Origin: Candidatus Bathyarchaeia archaeon | GTDB lineage: Archaea; Thermoproteota; Bathyarchaeia; Bathyarchaeales; Bathyarchaeaceae | Reading direction: 5' to 3' | DNA: 64,000 bases | Assembly (NCBI GenBank): GCA_035283685.1 | Contig: DATETJ010000002.1 | Span: 357,362 to 421,361, forward strand | Shown: positions 34,243 through 40,286 of the stretch, one piece after another | How positions within the stretch are numbered: position 1 is the first letter of the stretch | Layout of the letters: every line of letters starts with the position of its first letter | Made by a program: the position numbers and the translations under genes | Notes under the pieces: generated by a model | Seen by the model: the letters and a program-made list of their open reading frames with translations, nothing else | Databases searched by the model: none | What the model was told of the DNA's origin: nothing

Positions 34243-34518
34243 ATGAAGGCACCCAAGGAAATCACCACATACTGCCCGAAATGCAAGACTCAGCAGGCTC
34301 ACGCGGTGTCCTTATACAAGGCTGGAAAACGCCGTGCCTTAGCTTTGGGTGAACGCCAGCACGAACGAAAGAAGCACGGATATGGCGGCCAGAAATATGC
34401 GCTCCAGAAAAAGTTTTCTAAAACCACAAAGAAGCAGACGTTGAGGTTGAAATGCAGGAACTGTGGGTTCATGAGGCATAAGAAGGGGATGCGTATCAGA
34501 AAACTCGAGATTGCCTGA
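34243..34518 (+). CDS. rpl44e: Ribosomal protein L44e
   Basis: 91 residues with CPKC at 11-14 and CRNC near 74-77, a zinc-binding pair typical of eL42/L44e, separated by a basic region (RRALALGERQHERKKHGYGG). It lies near the ribosomal E-site. Its promoter-like ggtatatatgg at 34190 suggests an internal start of transcription within the operon. Confidence 0.96.
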   Translation: MKAPKEITTYCPKCKTQQAHAVSLYKAGKRRALALGERQHERKKHGYGGQKYALQKKFSKTTKKQTLRLKCRNCGFMRHKKGMRIRKLEIA

Positions 34519-34540
34519 GACAATGGGAGGGTAAGACGTT

Positions 34541-34738
34541 ATGAGTGAATGGGAAAAACTTTTACCTAGACCAAGGAGCACATTCGTACGAGTCAAGTGC
34601 CCTGACTGCGGGAACGAGCAAGTTATTTTTGATCATGTTTCAAGTGTGGTAAAATGCAGTGTATGCGGCGCTGTTTTAGCAGAACCCACAGGTGGCAAGT
34701 CTGCAATTAAGGGCGAAATTGTTGCTTCGTTGGAGTAG
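34541..34738 (+). CDS. rps27e: Ribosomal protein S27e
   Basis: 65 residues. The zinc ribbon uses CPDC near 20 and CSVC near 37 ([18 protein letters not shown], then VVKCSVCG). The position after L44e and before aIF2-alpha is the standard archaeal order. Confidence 0.96.
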   Translation: MSEWEKLLPRPRSTFVRVKCPDCGNEQVIFDHVSSVVKCSVCGAVLAEPTGGKSAIKGEIVASLE

Positions 34739-34758
34739 CGTGGAGAGCACATAAGAAG

Positions 34759-35550
34759 ATGGCAGTTAAGAAGGCTGAGTGGCCCGAAGCGGGTGATCTG
34801 GTTCTGGCTTCGGTTCAAAGAATAACTGACTATGGTGCTTACGTCACGTTGGATGAATATGGGAAGGAAGGTTTGCTTCATGTTTCTGAAGTGTCGTCGG
34901 GCTGGGTTAGGAACATCCGTGATTTTGTGCGTGAAGGACAAAAAGTTGTGCTCAAGGTTCTTCGTGTGGACACGGGGAAGGGGCATGTTGATCTGTCGCT
35001 TCGTCGAGTGTCGAGGCATGAAAGGCGCGAGAAGGTTCTTTCCAGTAAGATGGATAGGAAGGCTGAAAGTATCCTGCGTAGCGTTGCTGAGAAGTTGCAG
35101 ATGCCGTTTGAGGAATTGTCTGCCAAGACTATTGCTGTGATTGAGGAAAAGTTTGGGGGAGTCTATGAGGGACTTGAAAGAGCGGCGCGTGAAGGAGCCG
35201 ACCCTTTGCTGGAAGTTGGCTTGCCAAAAGAAGTGGCAGCTGCGTTGGCTGAGGTTGCCAAGGAGAAGATTCGTGCGCCGATGGTAAAGGTCAAGGGGAT
35301 TTTGGAGTTGCAGTGCATGAAACCTAATGGAATTGTCCACATCAAGGAAGCTCTTGAAAGTGCTCAGAAAGCGGAGAAGCCGCGTGATGCAAGAGTTCGT
35401 GTTTATGCGATTGCTGCTCCTAAGTATGCGATTGAGGTGTGGGCTGTGGACTATAAAGAGGCTGAGAAAGCGCTTTCGACGGCGGCTGAAACAGCTGTGG
35501 AGACCTTGACAAAGGCTGGCGGATCTGGCGCGTTTCAAAAGGGAAAGTAA
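34759..35550 (+). CDS. eif2A: Translation initiation factor aIF2-alpha
   Basis: 263 residues. The N-terminal S1 domain (GDLVLASVQRITDYGAYVTL, EGLLHVSEVSSGWVRNIRDF, VDLSLRRVS) is followed by helical and alpha-beta domains. It is part of the heterotrimer that brings initiator tRNA to the ribosome. Its TAA overlaps the nop10 ATG by one base. Confidence 0.96.
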   Translation: MAVKKAEWPEAGDLVLASVQRITDYGAYVTLDEYGKEGLLHVSEVSSGWVRNIRDFVREGQKVVLKVLRVDTGKGHVDLSLRRVSRHERREKVLSSKMDRKAESILRSVAEKLQMPFEELSAKTIAVIEEKFGGVYEGLERAAREGADPLLEVGLPKEVAAALAEVAKEKIRAPMVKVKGILELQCMKPNGIVHIKEALESAQKAEKPRDARVRVYAIAAPKYAIEVWAVDYKEAEKALSTAAETAVETLTKAGGSGAFQKGK

Positions 35551-35747
35551 TGGTCTGGCTTTTGAGAAAGTGCGAGCACTGCAGCGGATACACGTTAAGC
35601 CAAGAAAAATGCCCACGTTGTGGTGGGAAAGTGCGCATTCCGCATCCTGCCAAGTTTTCGCCTCAGGACAAATATGCCAAGTATCGGCGTGCAATGAGAG
35701 TTGAGATGACTAAACAGGGGTTGGATAATGAAGGAAACTTATGTTAA
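35550..35747 (+). CDS. nop10: H/ACA RNP protein Nop10
   Basis: 65 residues with CEHC and CPRC zinc pairs at 8-11 and 21-24, followed by HPAKFSPQDKYAKYRR, the conserved segment that contacts Cbf5. It is a component of the RNA-guided pseudouridylation complex. The start overlaps aIF2-alpha, and its end overlaps the PAC2 gene by 20 nt. Confidence 0.94.
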   Translation: MVWLLRKCEHCSGYTLSQEKCPRCGGKVRIPHPAKFSPQDKYAKYRRAMRVEMTKQGLDNEGNLC

Positions 35748-36501
35748 AGAAACGGTTCAAATTGAGCTTAGGAGTCCGGTTTTGGTTGAGGGTTTGCCGG
35801 GGATGGGTATGGTGGGTAGGATTGCTGTTCGTTTTTTGATTAAGCAGTTGGGTGCTGTGCGGTTTGCTGAGTTGTATTCGCCGCATTTTCCGTATTACGT
35901 GTTAGTGAATAAGCGGGGTAGCGTCAGGCTTTTGCGTTGTGAGTTTTTTTACTGGAAGAATCCGGGTGGGGATAATGATCTGGTGTTTTTGGTGGGTGAT
36001 AGTCAGGCTCAGACTATTGAGGGGCAGTATGATGTTACCAATGCCATTCTTGAGTTTGCTGTGAAGGTTGGGGTGGGGCGGATTTTTACGATTGGTGGTT
36101 ATCGTCAGGAGGCTGAGGGTGCACCGCGGGTGGTTGCTGTTTCTACTAAGCCTGAGTTGCTTGCGAAGGCGTTGGAGGCTGAGGCTGTTGCGAGTCCGGC
36201 TGGGAACCCGATTGTGGGTACGGCTGGTTTGTTGTTGGGTTTGGCGAAGTTTCGGCGGGTTGATGCGTTGTGTTTGTTGGGTGAGACGCGGGGTTATTTG
36301 CCGGATCCTGTGTCGGCTAAGGGTGTGCTTGAGGTGTTGGAGAAGCTGCTTGGGTTGAAGCTTGATTACAGCGGGTTGGATGTGCAGATTGAGAAGTCTA
36401 AGGAAATAGCGAGTCGGATGCGGGAGATTGAGGAGCGGCGGGAGAAGTTTTCGCAGAAGATGAAGCGTAGCGAGGAAGGGCGAGTTACGTACATTAGTTA
36501 G
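35728..36501 (+). CDS. PAC2-family protein (proteasome assembly chaperone-like)
   Basis: 257 residues. Blocks VEGLPGMGMVGRIAVRFLIK, then FLVGDSQAQT and IFTIGGYRQ, and NPIVGTAGLLLGLAKFR identify the PAC2 family; the archaeal members are thought to help proteasome assembly. The coding strand is G/T-rich with few C, the opposite of pcn at the other end of this operon. The start ATG lies within nop10. It closes the operon. Confidence 0.88.
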   Translation: MKETYVKETVQIELRSPVLVEGLPGMGMVGRIAVRFLIKQLGAVRFAELYSPHFPYYVLVNKRGSVRLLRCEFFYWKNPGGDNDLVFLVGDSQAQTIEGQYDVTNAILEFAVKVGVGRIFTIGGYRQEAEGAPRVVAVSTKPELLAKALEAEAVASPAGNPIVGTAGLLLGLAKFRRVDALCLLGETRGYLPDPVSAKGVLEVLEKLLGLKLDYSGLDVQIEKSKEIASRMREIEERREKFSQKMKRSEEGRVTYIS

Positions 36502-36534
36502 TCTGTGTTTTTCGGTTTTTGTTGGTGTTAGAGG

Positions 36535-36733
36535 GTTAGTACGAGTGCAGAAAAATTTTTTTTGAGGTGTTGAGAGTCGCAGCTGTTTGTGTTTTGGTTT
36601 GTGTTTTTTGGGCTGAGGTTGTTTTGGGTTCTGTTTGGGTGTTTTTAGCGTAACGTTCTATGTTGGTATGCGTGACGTTTGATGTTGGTTAGCGTGACGT
36701 TTGCGCATGTTGCTGGCTCTGCGGGAAGAGTAA
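36535..36733. repeat. Right inverted segment (IR-R) flanking the replication operon
   Basis: The reverse complement of this G/T-rich stretch matches 30236-30430, with the same anchors in the same order and similar spacing (GAGTGCAGAAAAATTT, GGGTTCTGTTTG, TTGGTTAGCGTGACGTTTGC, GGCTCTGCGGG). No gene is present in 36502-36856 other than repeats and the promoter of the next gene. Confidence 0.75.
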
Positions 36734-36737
36734 TTTC

Positions 36738-36774
36738 AGAAGAAGAAGGGAGCAATCGCTTAGCGTCTTCTTCT
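36738..36774. repeat. Hairpin repeat A3
   Basis: AGAAGAAGAAG at 36738-36748 with CTTCTTCT at 36767-36774; the loop contains ATCGCTTAGCG. Together with the preceding TCTGCGGGAAGAGTAATTTC it matches A5 at 39850-39918 over about 31 nt plus the hairpin. It sits just outside IR-R. Confidence 0.75.
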
Positions 36775-36835
36775 ACTTTGGGTTGGCGTTTACGGGGGTC
36801 TGCTTGTGTGTGGTTGTGGGTAATGTTTAAGTGTT

Positions 36836-36865
36836 ACAATCTGGATTGTTACAATCATGATTGTA
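36836..36865 (+). promoter_or_regulatory. Twin palindromic operator over the start of the ATPase/DUF234 gene
   Basis: ACAATC-TG-GATTGT (36836-36849) is followed one base later by ACAATC-AT-GATTGT (36851-36864); the second extends to the perfect 16-bp palindrome TACAATCATGATTGTA (36850-36865). The start codon ATG (36857) is the centre of the second palindrome. A TATA-like GTTTAAGTG lies near 36825, so the transcript is probably leaderless and the palindromes cover its start. Confidence 0.7.
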
Positions 36866-38245
36866 TATTTCGTTAACCGTGAGCATGAGTTGGAGACCCT
36901 AGGCTCTCTCTTGTCTAGGGGAAAGCCTGCGTTGGTACTGCTTTATGGTAGGAGAAGGGTGGGTAAGACTAGGCTTATTCAGGAGTTTTTGAAAGATAAG
37001 AAGGGCATGTATTTCTATGTTCCGAATGCTGAAGCTAAAACAATCTTGGATGAGTTCTCGCGTACGGTGGAAGGCGAGTTCTTTAAGGGTTTTAGGTTTG
37101 CGGATTATGACTCGTTTCTAGATTACGTAGCAAAGAAAAGCGAGCAGAATGTGATCGTAGCGATCGACGAGTTCCAGAGGCTGGCAAACCGTAATGGCGC
37201 CATATCTCTTCTTCAGAAATATTGGGATCAAAGGATGTCCAAGACAAAGAGCTTCATCATCCTTTCAGGCTCCACTATAGGTGCGATACGTAAAGTCGCC
37301 TTAAGAGGGGACGCGCCATTGTATGGAAGAAGAACGGCAACCCTCAAGGTTGAGCCGCTGAAGTTCTTGGACCTGCCCAAATGGTTCAGGAAATACGGCA
37401 TGGCTGATCTGGTGAAAGTCTACGCAAGCTTTGGTGGAACCCCGGCTTACCTAGAGCAAGTCGACGAGAAGAACACGGTCGAGGACAACATACTCTCGAA
37501 AATTCTGAATAAGCATTCGCCCTTGTACGGTGAGCCGGAAATGCTCCTTATGGAGGAGATTCGGGCGCCTCACCGTTACATGGACATCTTGGCAGCTATA
37601 GCTCAGGGCAAGAACAAGATAAGCGAAATAGCAGACGCTACAGGACTTGCACGTGAGAACACGACAACATACCTGAAAACCTTAGAAACTCTGGACCTAA
37701 TAGAAAGAATGACTTCGGTCACTGAGCCTCAAGCTAAAAAGGGAATGTACAAAATTAAAGATCCGTTTTTCACGTTTTGGTTCAGGTTTGTCAAGCCCAA
37801 CAGAAGGCAACTGGAGCTTGAGCTGGAACATAACCTGTGGAGCAGCATCCAAGAGGAGTTCAACACGTATCTTGGACGAGCGTTCGAGGATGTGTGTCTC
37901 CAGATCCTTGCCCAGATGGCGAAAAGAAGACTGCTTCCGATTCAGCCGGATAGAATTGGAAAATGGTGGTGGATGGACGCTGAAATAGACATACTGGCCA
38001 TAGAGACGAAACAGAGAAGAACACTGGCCATTGAAACAAAATGGACTGAGCTAAATTATAGTGAAACCAAGAGTCTGCTTGGGCAATTGAACGCTAAAAC
38101 CGCCCAGATTCCAAACACAAGGGAAACCTGTGTAGGCGTGATAGCGAAGAAGATTGCGAACAAGGAAAGACTGCGAAGTCAAGGCTTCACAGTCTTAGAC
38201 CTGCAGGATATAGAGAATCTAGCTAAGACACAAACTGGAACGTAG
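36857..38245 (+). CDS. Archaeal AAA/STAND-like ATPase with DUF234 C-terminus
   Basis: 462 residues. Walker A YGRRRVGKTRLI near 31, Walker B VIVAIDEFQRL near 103, and a sensor-like SGSTIG near 140. A winged helix follows (ISEIADATGLARENTTTYLK, about 255) and a C-terminal DUF234 region with an endonuclease-like DAEIDILAIETKQRR and AIETKW. These ATPases are widespread in archaea and often act as mobile or toxin-like modules. Composition is neutral, unlike its G/T-rich surroundings, suggesting insertion. Confidence 0.88.
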   Translation: MIVYFVNREHELETLGSLLSRGKPALVLLYGRRRVGKTRLIQEFLKDKKGMYFYVPNAEAKTILDEFSRTVEGEFFKGFRFADYDSFLDYVAKKSEQNVIVAIDEFQRLANRNGAISLLQKYWDQRMSKTKSFIILSGSTIGAIRKVALRGDAPLYGRRTATLKVEPLKFLDLPKWFRKYGMADLVKVYASFGGTPAYLEQVDEKNTVEDNILSKILNKHSPLYGEPEMLLMEEIRAPHRYMDILAAIAQGKNKISEIADATGLARENTTTYLKTLETLDLIERMTSVTEPQAKKGMYKIKDPFFTFWFRFVKPNRRQLELELEHNLWSSIQEEFNTYLGRAFEDVCLQILAQMAKRRLLPIQPDRIGKWWWMDAEIDILAIETKQRRTLAIETKWTELNYSETKSLLGQLNAKTAQIPNTRETCVGVIAKKIANKERLRSQGFTVLDLQDIENLAKTQTGT

Positions 38246-38267
38246 CCGCGGCGTGGGAAACTATGTG

Positions 38268-38303
38268 TAAGAAGAAGGCGCCAATTCCCTCTAGTCTTCT
38301 TCA
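38268..38303. repeat. Hairpin repeat A4
   Basis: AAGAAGAAGG at 38269-38278 with GTCTTCTTC at 38294-38302 after a 15-nt loop, beginning 23 nt after the ATPase stop. First of several hairpins in the 38246-38700 gene-free stretch, which otherwise holds D (38405), C3 (38463) and B2 (38541). Confidence 0.65.
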
Positions 38304-38404
38304 CCATGTTGAAGTGCCTGTGTGGCTGAAGGCTGTGTGGATGTCGTCGTCAGAGTGTTCCAGGTGACGTCAACGCCCAGAGTGTTGTGGCTGCGGGCTG
38401 TGCG

Positions 38405-38438
38405 TGTTAGTGTTGACGTTGTCTAAGAAACACTAACA
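38405..38438. repeat. Hairpin repeat D (TGTTAGTGTT stem)
   Basis: Perfect 10-bp inverted repeat: TGTTAGTGTT (38405-38414) and AACACTAACA (38429-38438), loop of 14 nt. No other copy is seen in the window, but the setting matches the other hairpins. Confidence 0.75.
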
Positions 38439-38462
38439 TGTGGTATGTTAATGGCGCTGTGG

Positions 38463-38519
38463 CTGTGTTGAAGTTGTTGTTGACGTTGAAGGGTTTGCCA
38501 CAACAACATCTTGAATGCT
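38463..38519. repeat. Hairpin repeat C3, inverse of C2
   Basis: Reverse complement of the 57-bp block at 29974-30030, differing at only a few positions: GTTGAAGTTGTTGTTGACG...CCACAACAACATCTTGAATGC. It contains the GTTGTTG/CAACAAC stem. Confidence 0.75.
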
Positions 38520-38540
38520 GCGGGGGCGGTTTCTGTTTCA

Positions 38541-38582
38541 GATGTTATTAACTTCCGCTTAGAAACAGTAATAATAACTTCG
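38541..38582. repeat. Hairpin repeat B2
   Basis: GTTATTA (38544-38550) pairs with TAATAAC (38572-38578) around a loop containing CCGCTTAGAAACAG. The block TTTCAGATGTTATTAACTTC...GTAATAATAA is shared with B1 (29915, inverted) and B3 (40031). Confidence 0.75.
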
Positions 38583-38700
38583 TCTTTTGCAGGCGGGCTG
38601 TGTGTGTTCAGAAAGTTGTTGAACACGCAAGGGTAGACTGTCTGTTTATTGAGTATCGTTGGGCACTTTTGTGTGCTGGTTTCCAAGTGTCTTTTTGGGT

Positions 38701-38964
38701 TTAGGTGTAGGCTTGTTCTCTTCGTTCAATCAGCAACACATGGACTGTTTTGAGGTTCCATGTGATTTCGTAGATTATTCGGATGTCGCCGATTCGTGCT
38801 CTGTAGGTGTCGGTGTATCCTTTGAGTTTTTTGATGTCATATTGGTCTGTTGGAATTGGGTTTTCGCGAAAAATCAGGAGCAATTCGATGGTTCTTTTCT
38901 TGTAGTGTTCGGGGAGTCTTTTGACTGACTTTCTAGCTGTTGAAGAGATGATTACCTGAAACAA
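38701..38964 (-). CDS. relE: RelE/ParE-type toxin
   Basis: 87 residues. The RelE fold is visible: SSTARKSVKRLPEHYKKRTI, then KKLKGYTDTYRARIGDIRII and YEITWNLKTVHVLLIERR. Such toxins cut mRNA on the ribosome or poison gyrase. The upstream gene on the same strand, 6 nt away, encodes the likely antitoxin. Confidence 0.87.
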   Translation of the reverse strand: MFQVIISSTARKSVKRLPEHYKKRTIELLLIFRENPIPTDQYDIKKLKGYTDTYRARIGDIRIIYEITWNLKTVHVLLIERREQAYT

Positions 38965-38970
38965 TGCTGG

Positions 38971-39177
38971 TCAGCTTAGTTCTTTAACTAGCTTGTCCAG
39001 ATTGACGCCTGAGCCTTTGGCTATTTGTTTCCGAGCTTTTTCGAGTTCTTTTTTCTCTTTTTGGCTGATCTCTTCTTCTGGTAGGAGCGTGGCTCGGAGT
39101 CTTAGGAGTTCGAGTCTGAGGGAGTCTAGTTTGTTGAGTACTTGTTTCAATTCGTTCTTGCTGACGGTTACGGTCAA
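38971..39177 (-). CDS. Small antitoxin-like protein
   Basis: 68 residues, mostly helical (KNELKQVLNKLDSLRLELLR, then KEKKELEKARKQIAKGSG), with an N-terminal beta strand VTVSKNEL. It is encoded directly upstream of the RelE-type toxin, the usual antitoxin position. No defined DNA-binding motif was recognised, so the assignment rests on context. Confidence 0.75.
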   Translation of the reverse strand: MTVTVSKNELKQVLNKLDSLRLELLRLRATLLPEEEISQKEKKELEKARKQIAKGSGVNLDKLVKELS

Positions 39178-39260
39178 TCGTTGGCACCTGAGTTCTCATA
39201 AAGAGAGAATGAAGCTAAATAAGATTTTGATTTGCGTGTATTTGCGTGTGAGGTTTCGTT

Positions 39261-39787
39261 GTGGAGCGTGATTTGAGGGTTAAGGTCAGCAAGTTTGTTA
39301 GTTATGTTTTGAGGCATGATCCGCGAGGTTTGATGATGGATGAGGAGGGGTTTGTTGACGTGGATGAATTGGTTTCTAAGGTTAAGGGGAGTTTTCCTAG
39401 TGTTGATGGGCGGTTTTTGAGGCGGTTGGTTGAGGAGGGTGAGAGGAAGCGGTTTGAGATTGTGGGTAATCGGATTCGTGCTTTGTATGGGCATAGTGTC
39501 CTGTTTACCTGCGGCTTGAGGAAGATGGATGGGTTGAATGGTTGTATCATGGTACAACGTCTGAAGCTGCGGATGTGATTCTTGTGAAGGGTTTGCAGCC
39601 GATGAAGCGTCTACGGGTTCATCTCTCGCCAACCATAGACATAGCCACTCAAGTTGGGAAGAGACGCACAAGCAGCCCCGTCATCCTCGTAGTAGACTGT
39701 GCTCAGGCTAGGAGGCATGGCTTGAAGTTCTATAAGGCTTCGGAGCAGGTTTACCTCTGCAAGTTTGTGCCTGCAAAAATACATTAG
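39261..39787 (+). pseudogene. kptA: RNA 2'-phosphotransferase KptA, frameshifted
   Basis: KptA/Tpt1 removes 2'-phosphates from tRNA or RNA using NAD. The first frame (from GTG 39261) has KFVSYVLRHDPRG, then GFVDVDELV and RIRALYGHSV. The second continues as VYLRLEEDGWVEWLYHGTTS, then VHLSPTIDIATQVGKRR, to a stop at 39787. Restoring one C at CC 39500-39501 (GTC CCT GTT TAC) would join the two exactly as in intact family members. Either a recent mutation or a homopolymer sequencing error. Confidence 0.88.
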
Positions 39788-39880
39788 AAGGCTTCGTGCC
39801 TAGTTTTGTCGATGAGACGCGCAGCGGTGTCTCTAGCTTGATTCCTCCTAGCTGGGCAGGTCTGCGGGAAGAGTAATCTC

Positions 39881-39918
39881 AGAAGAAGAAGGAGGACAAT
39901 CGCTTAAGCCCGTCTTCT
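39881..39918. repeat. Hairpin repeat A5
   Basis: AGAAGAAGAAGG... with CGCTTAAGC in the loop and TCTTCT at 39913-39918. Preceded by TCTGCGGGAAGAGTAATCTC, the same lead-in as A3. The 39788-40286 stretch has no gene; it holds A5, E, B3, F and A6. Confidence 0.7.
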
Positions 39919-39956
39919 ACCGTGTTGGCTTGGATGTTGGTGGTCAGGGTAGGTTT

Positions 39957-39999
39957 AGAAGTAGTAGTCTGCGCCGCGTGTTTGTTGACTACTACTTCT
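39957..39999. repeat. Hairpin repeat E (AGAAGTAGTAGTC stem)
   Basis: Perfect 13-bp inverted repeat: AGAAGTAGTAGTC (39957-39969) and GACTACTACTTCT (39987-39999), 17-nt loop. A stem of this length and trinucleotide character parallels A1, but with AGT units in place of AGA. Confidence 0.85.
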
Positions 40000-40030
40000 A
40001 TGTTGGCTGCGTTGTTTTGGGCGGGTCTGC

Positions 40031-40080
40031 GGTTTCAGATGTTATTAACTCGCGCTTAAAACCGGTAATAATAATGACTT
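40031..40080. repeat. Hairpin repeat B3
   Basis: GGTTTCAGATGTTATTAACT then CGCGCTTAAAACCGGTAATAATAAT, the third copy of the B family, with GTTATTA at 40041-40047 facing TAATAAT. Confidence 0.7.
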
Positions 40081-40108
40081 TCTGAATGTCCGTGTCAGGC
40101 TGTGTGCG

Positions 40109-40142
40109 TGTTGATGCCCAATCGCTCTTAGTATCATCAACA
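40109..40142. repeat. Hairpin repeat F (TGTTGATG stem)
   Basis: TGTTGATG (40109-40116) pairs with CATCAACA (40135-40142); the loop CCCAATCGCTCTTAGTAT contains the CGCT-TTA motif seen in other loops. It is followed at once by CAAGCG...CGCTTG (40141-40164). Confidence 0.7.
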
Positions 40143-40185
40143 AGCGCTATTGTTGCTTCGCTTGTAGGTAGGAAGACCGTGTGAA

Positions 40186-40220
40186 AGAAGAAGGGGAATA
40201 TTCGCTTAGGCCTGTCTTCT
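40186..40220. repeat. Hairpin repeat A6
   Basis: AGAAGAAGGGG (40186 on) with loop TTCGCTTAGGCC and GTCTTCT at 40214-40220. It is the repeat nearest the end of the Rad50-like gene, 66 nt beyond its stop codon. Confidence 0.65.
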
Positions 40221-40286
40221 ACCAATCCGAGTCCCTTTGCACTTGTTAAGCGCGCGCTAAACACCATAAACCATAAGACTCTATGT

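Noticed and set aside
38246..40220. Hairpins considered as integron attC sites
   Set aside because: No tyrosine integrase, no RYYYAAC/GTTRRRY core boxes at the expected positions, stems short and uneven, and no train of cassette-like genes between them.
38246..40220. Repeats considered as a CRISPR array
   Set aside because: Copies are unequal in length, spaced irregularly and differently oriented; no cas genes in the window.
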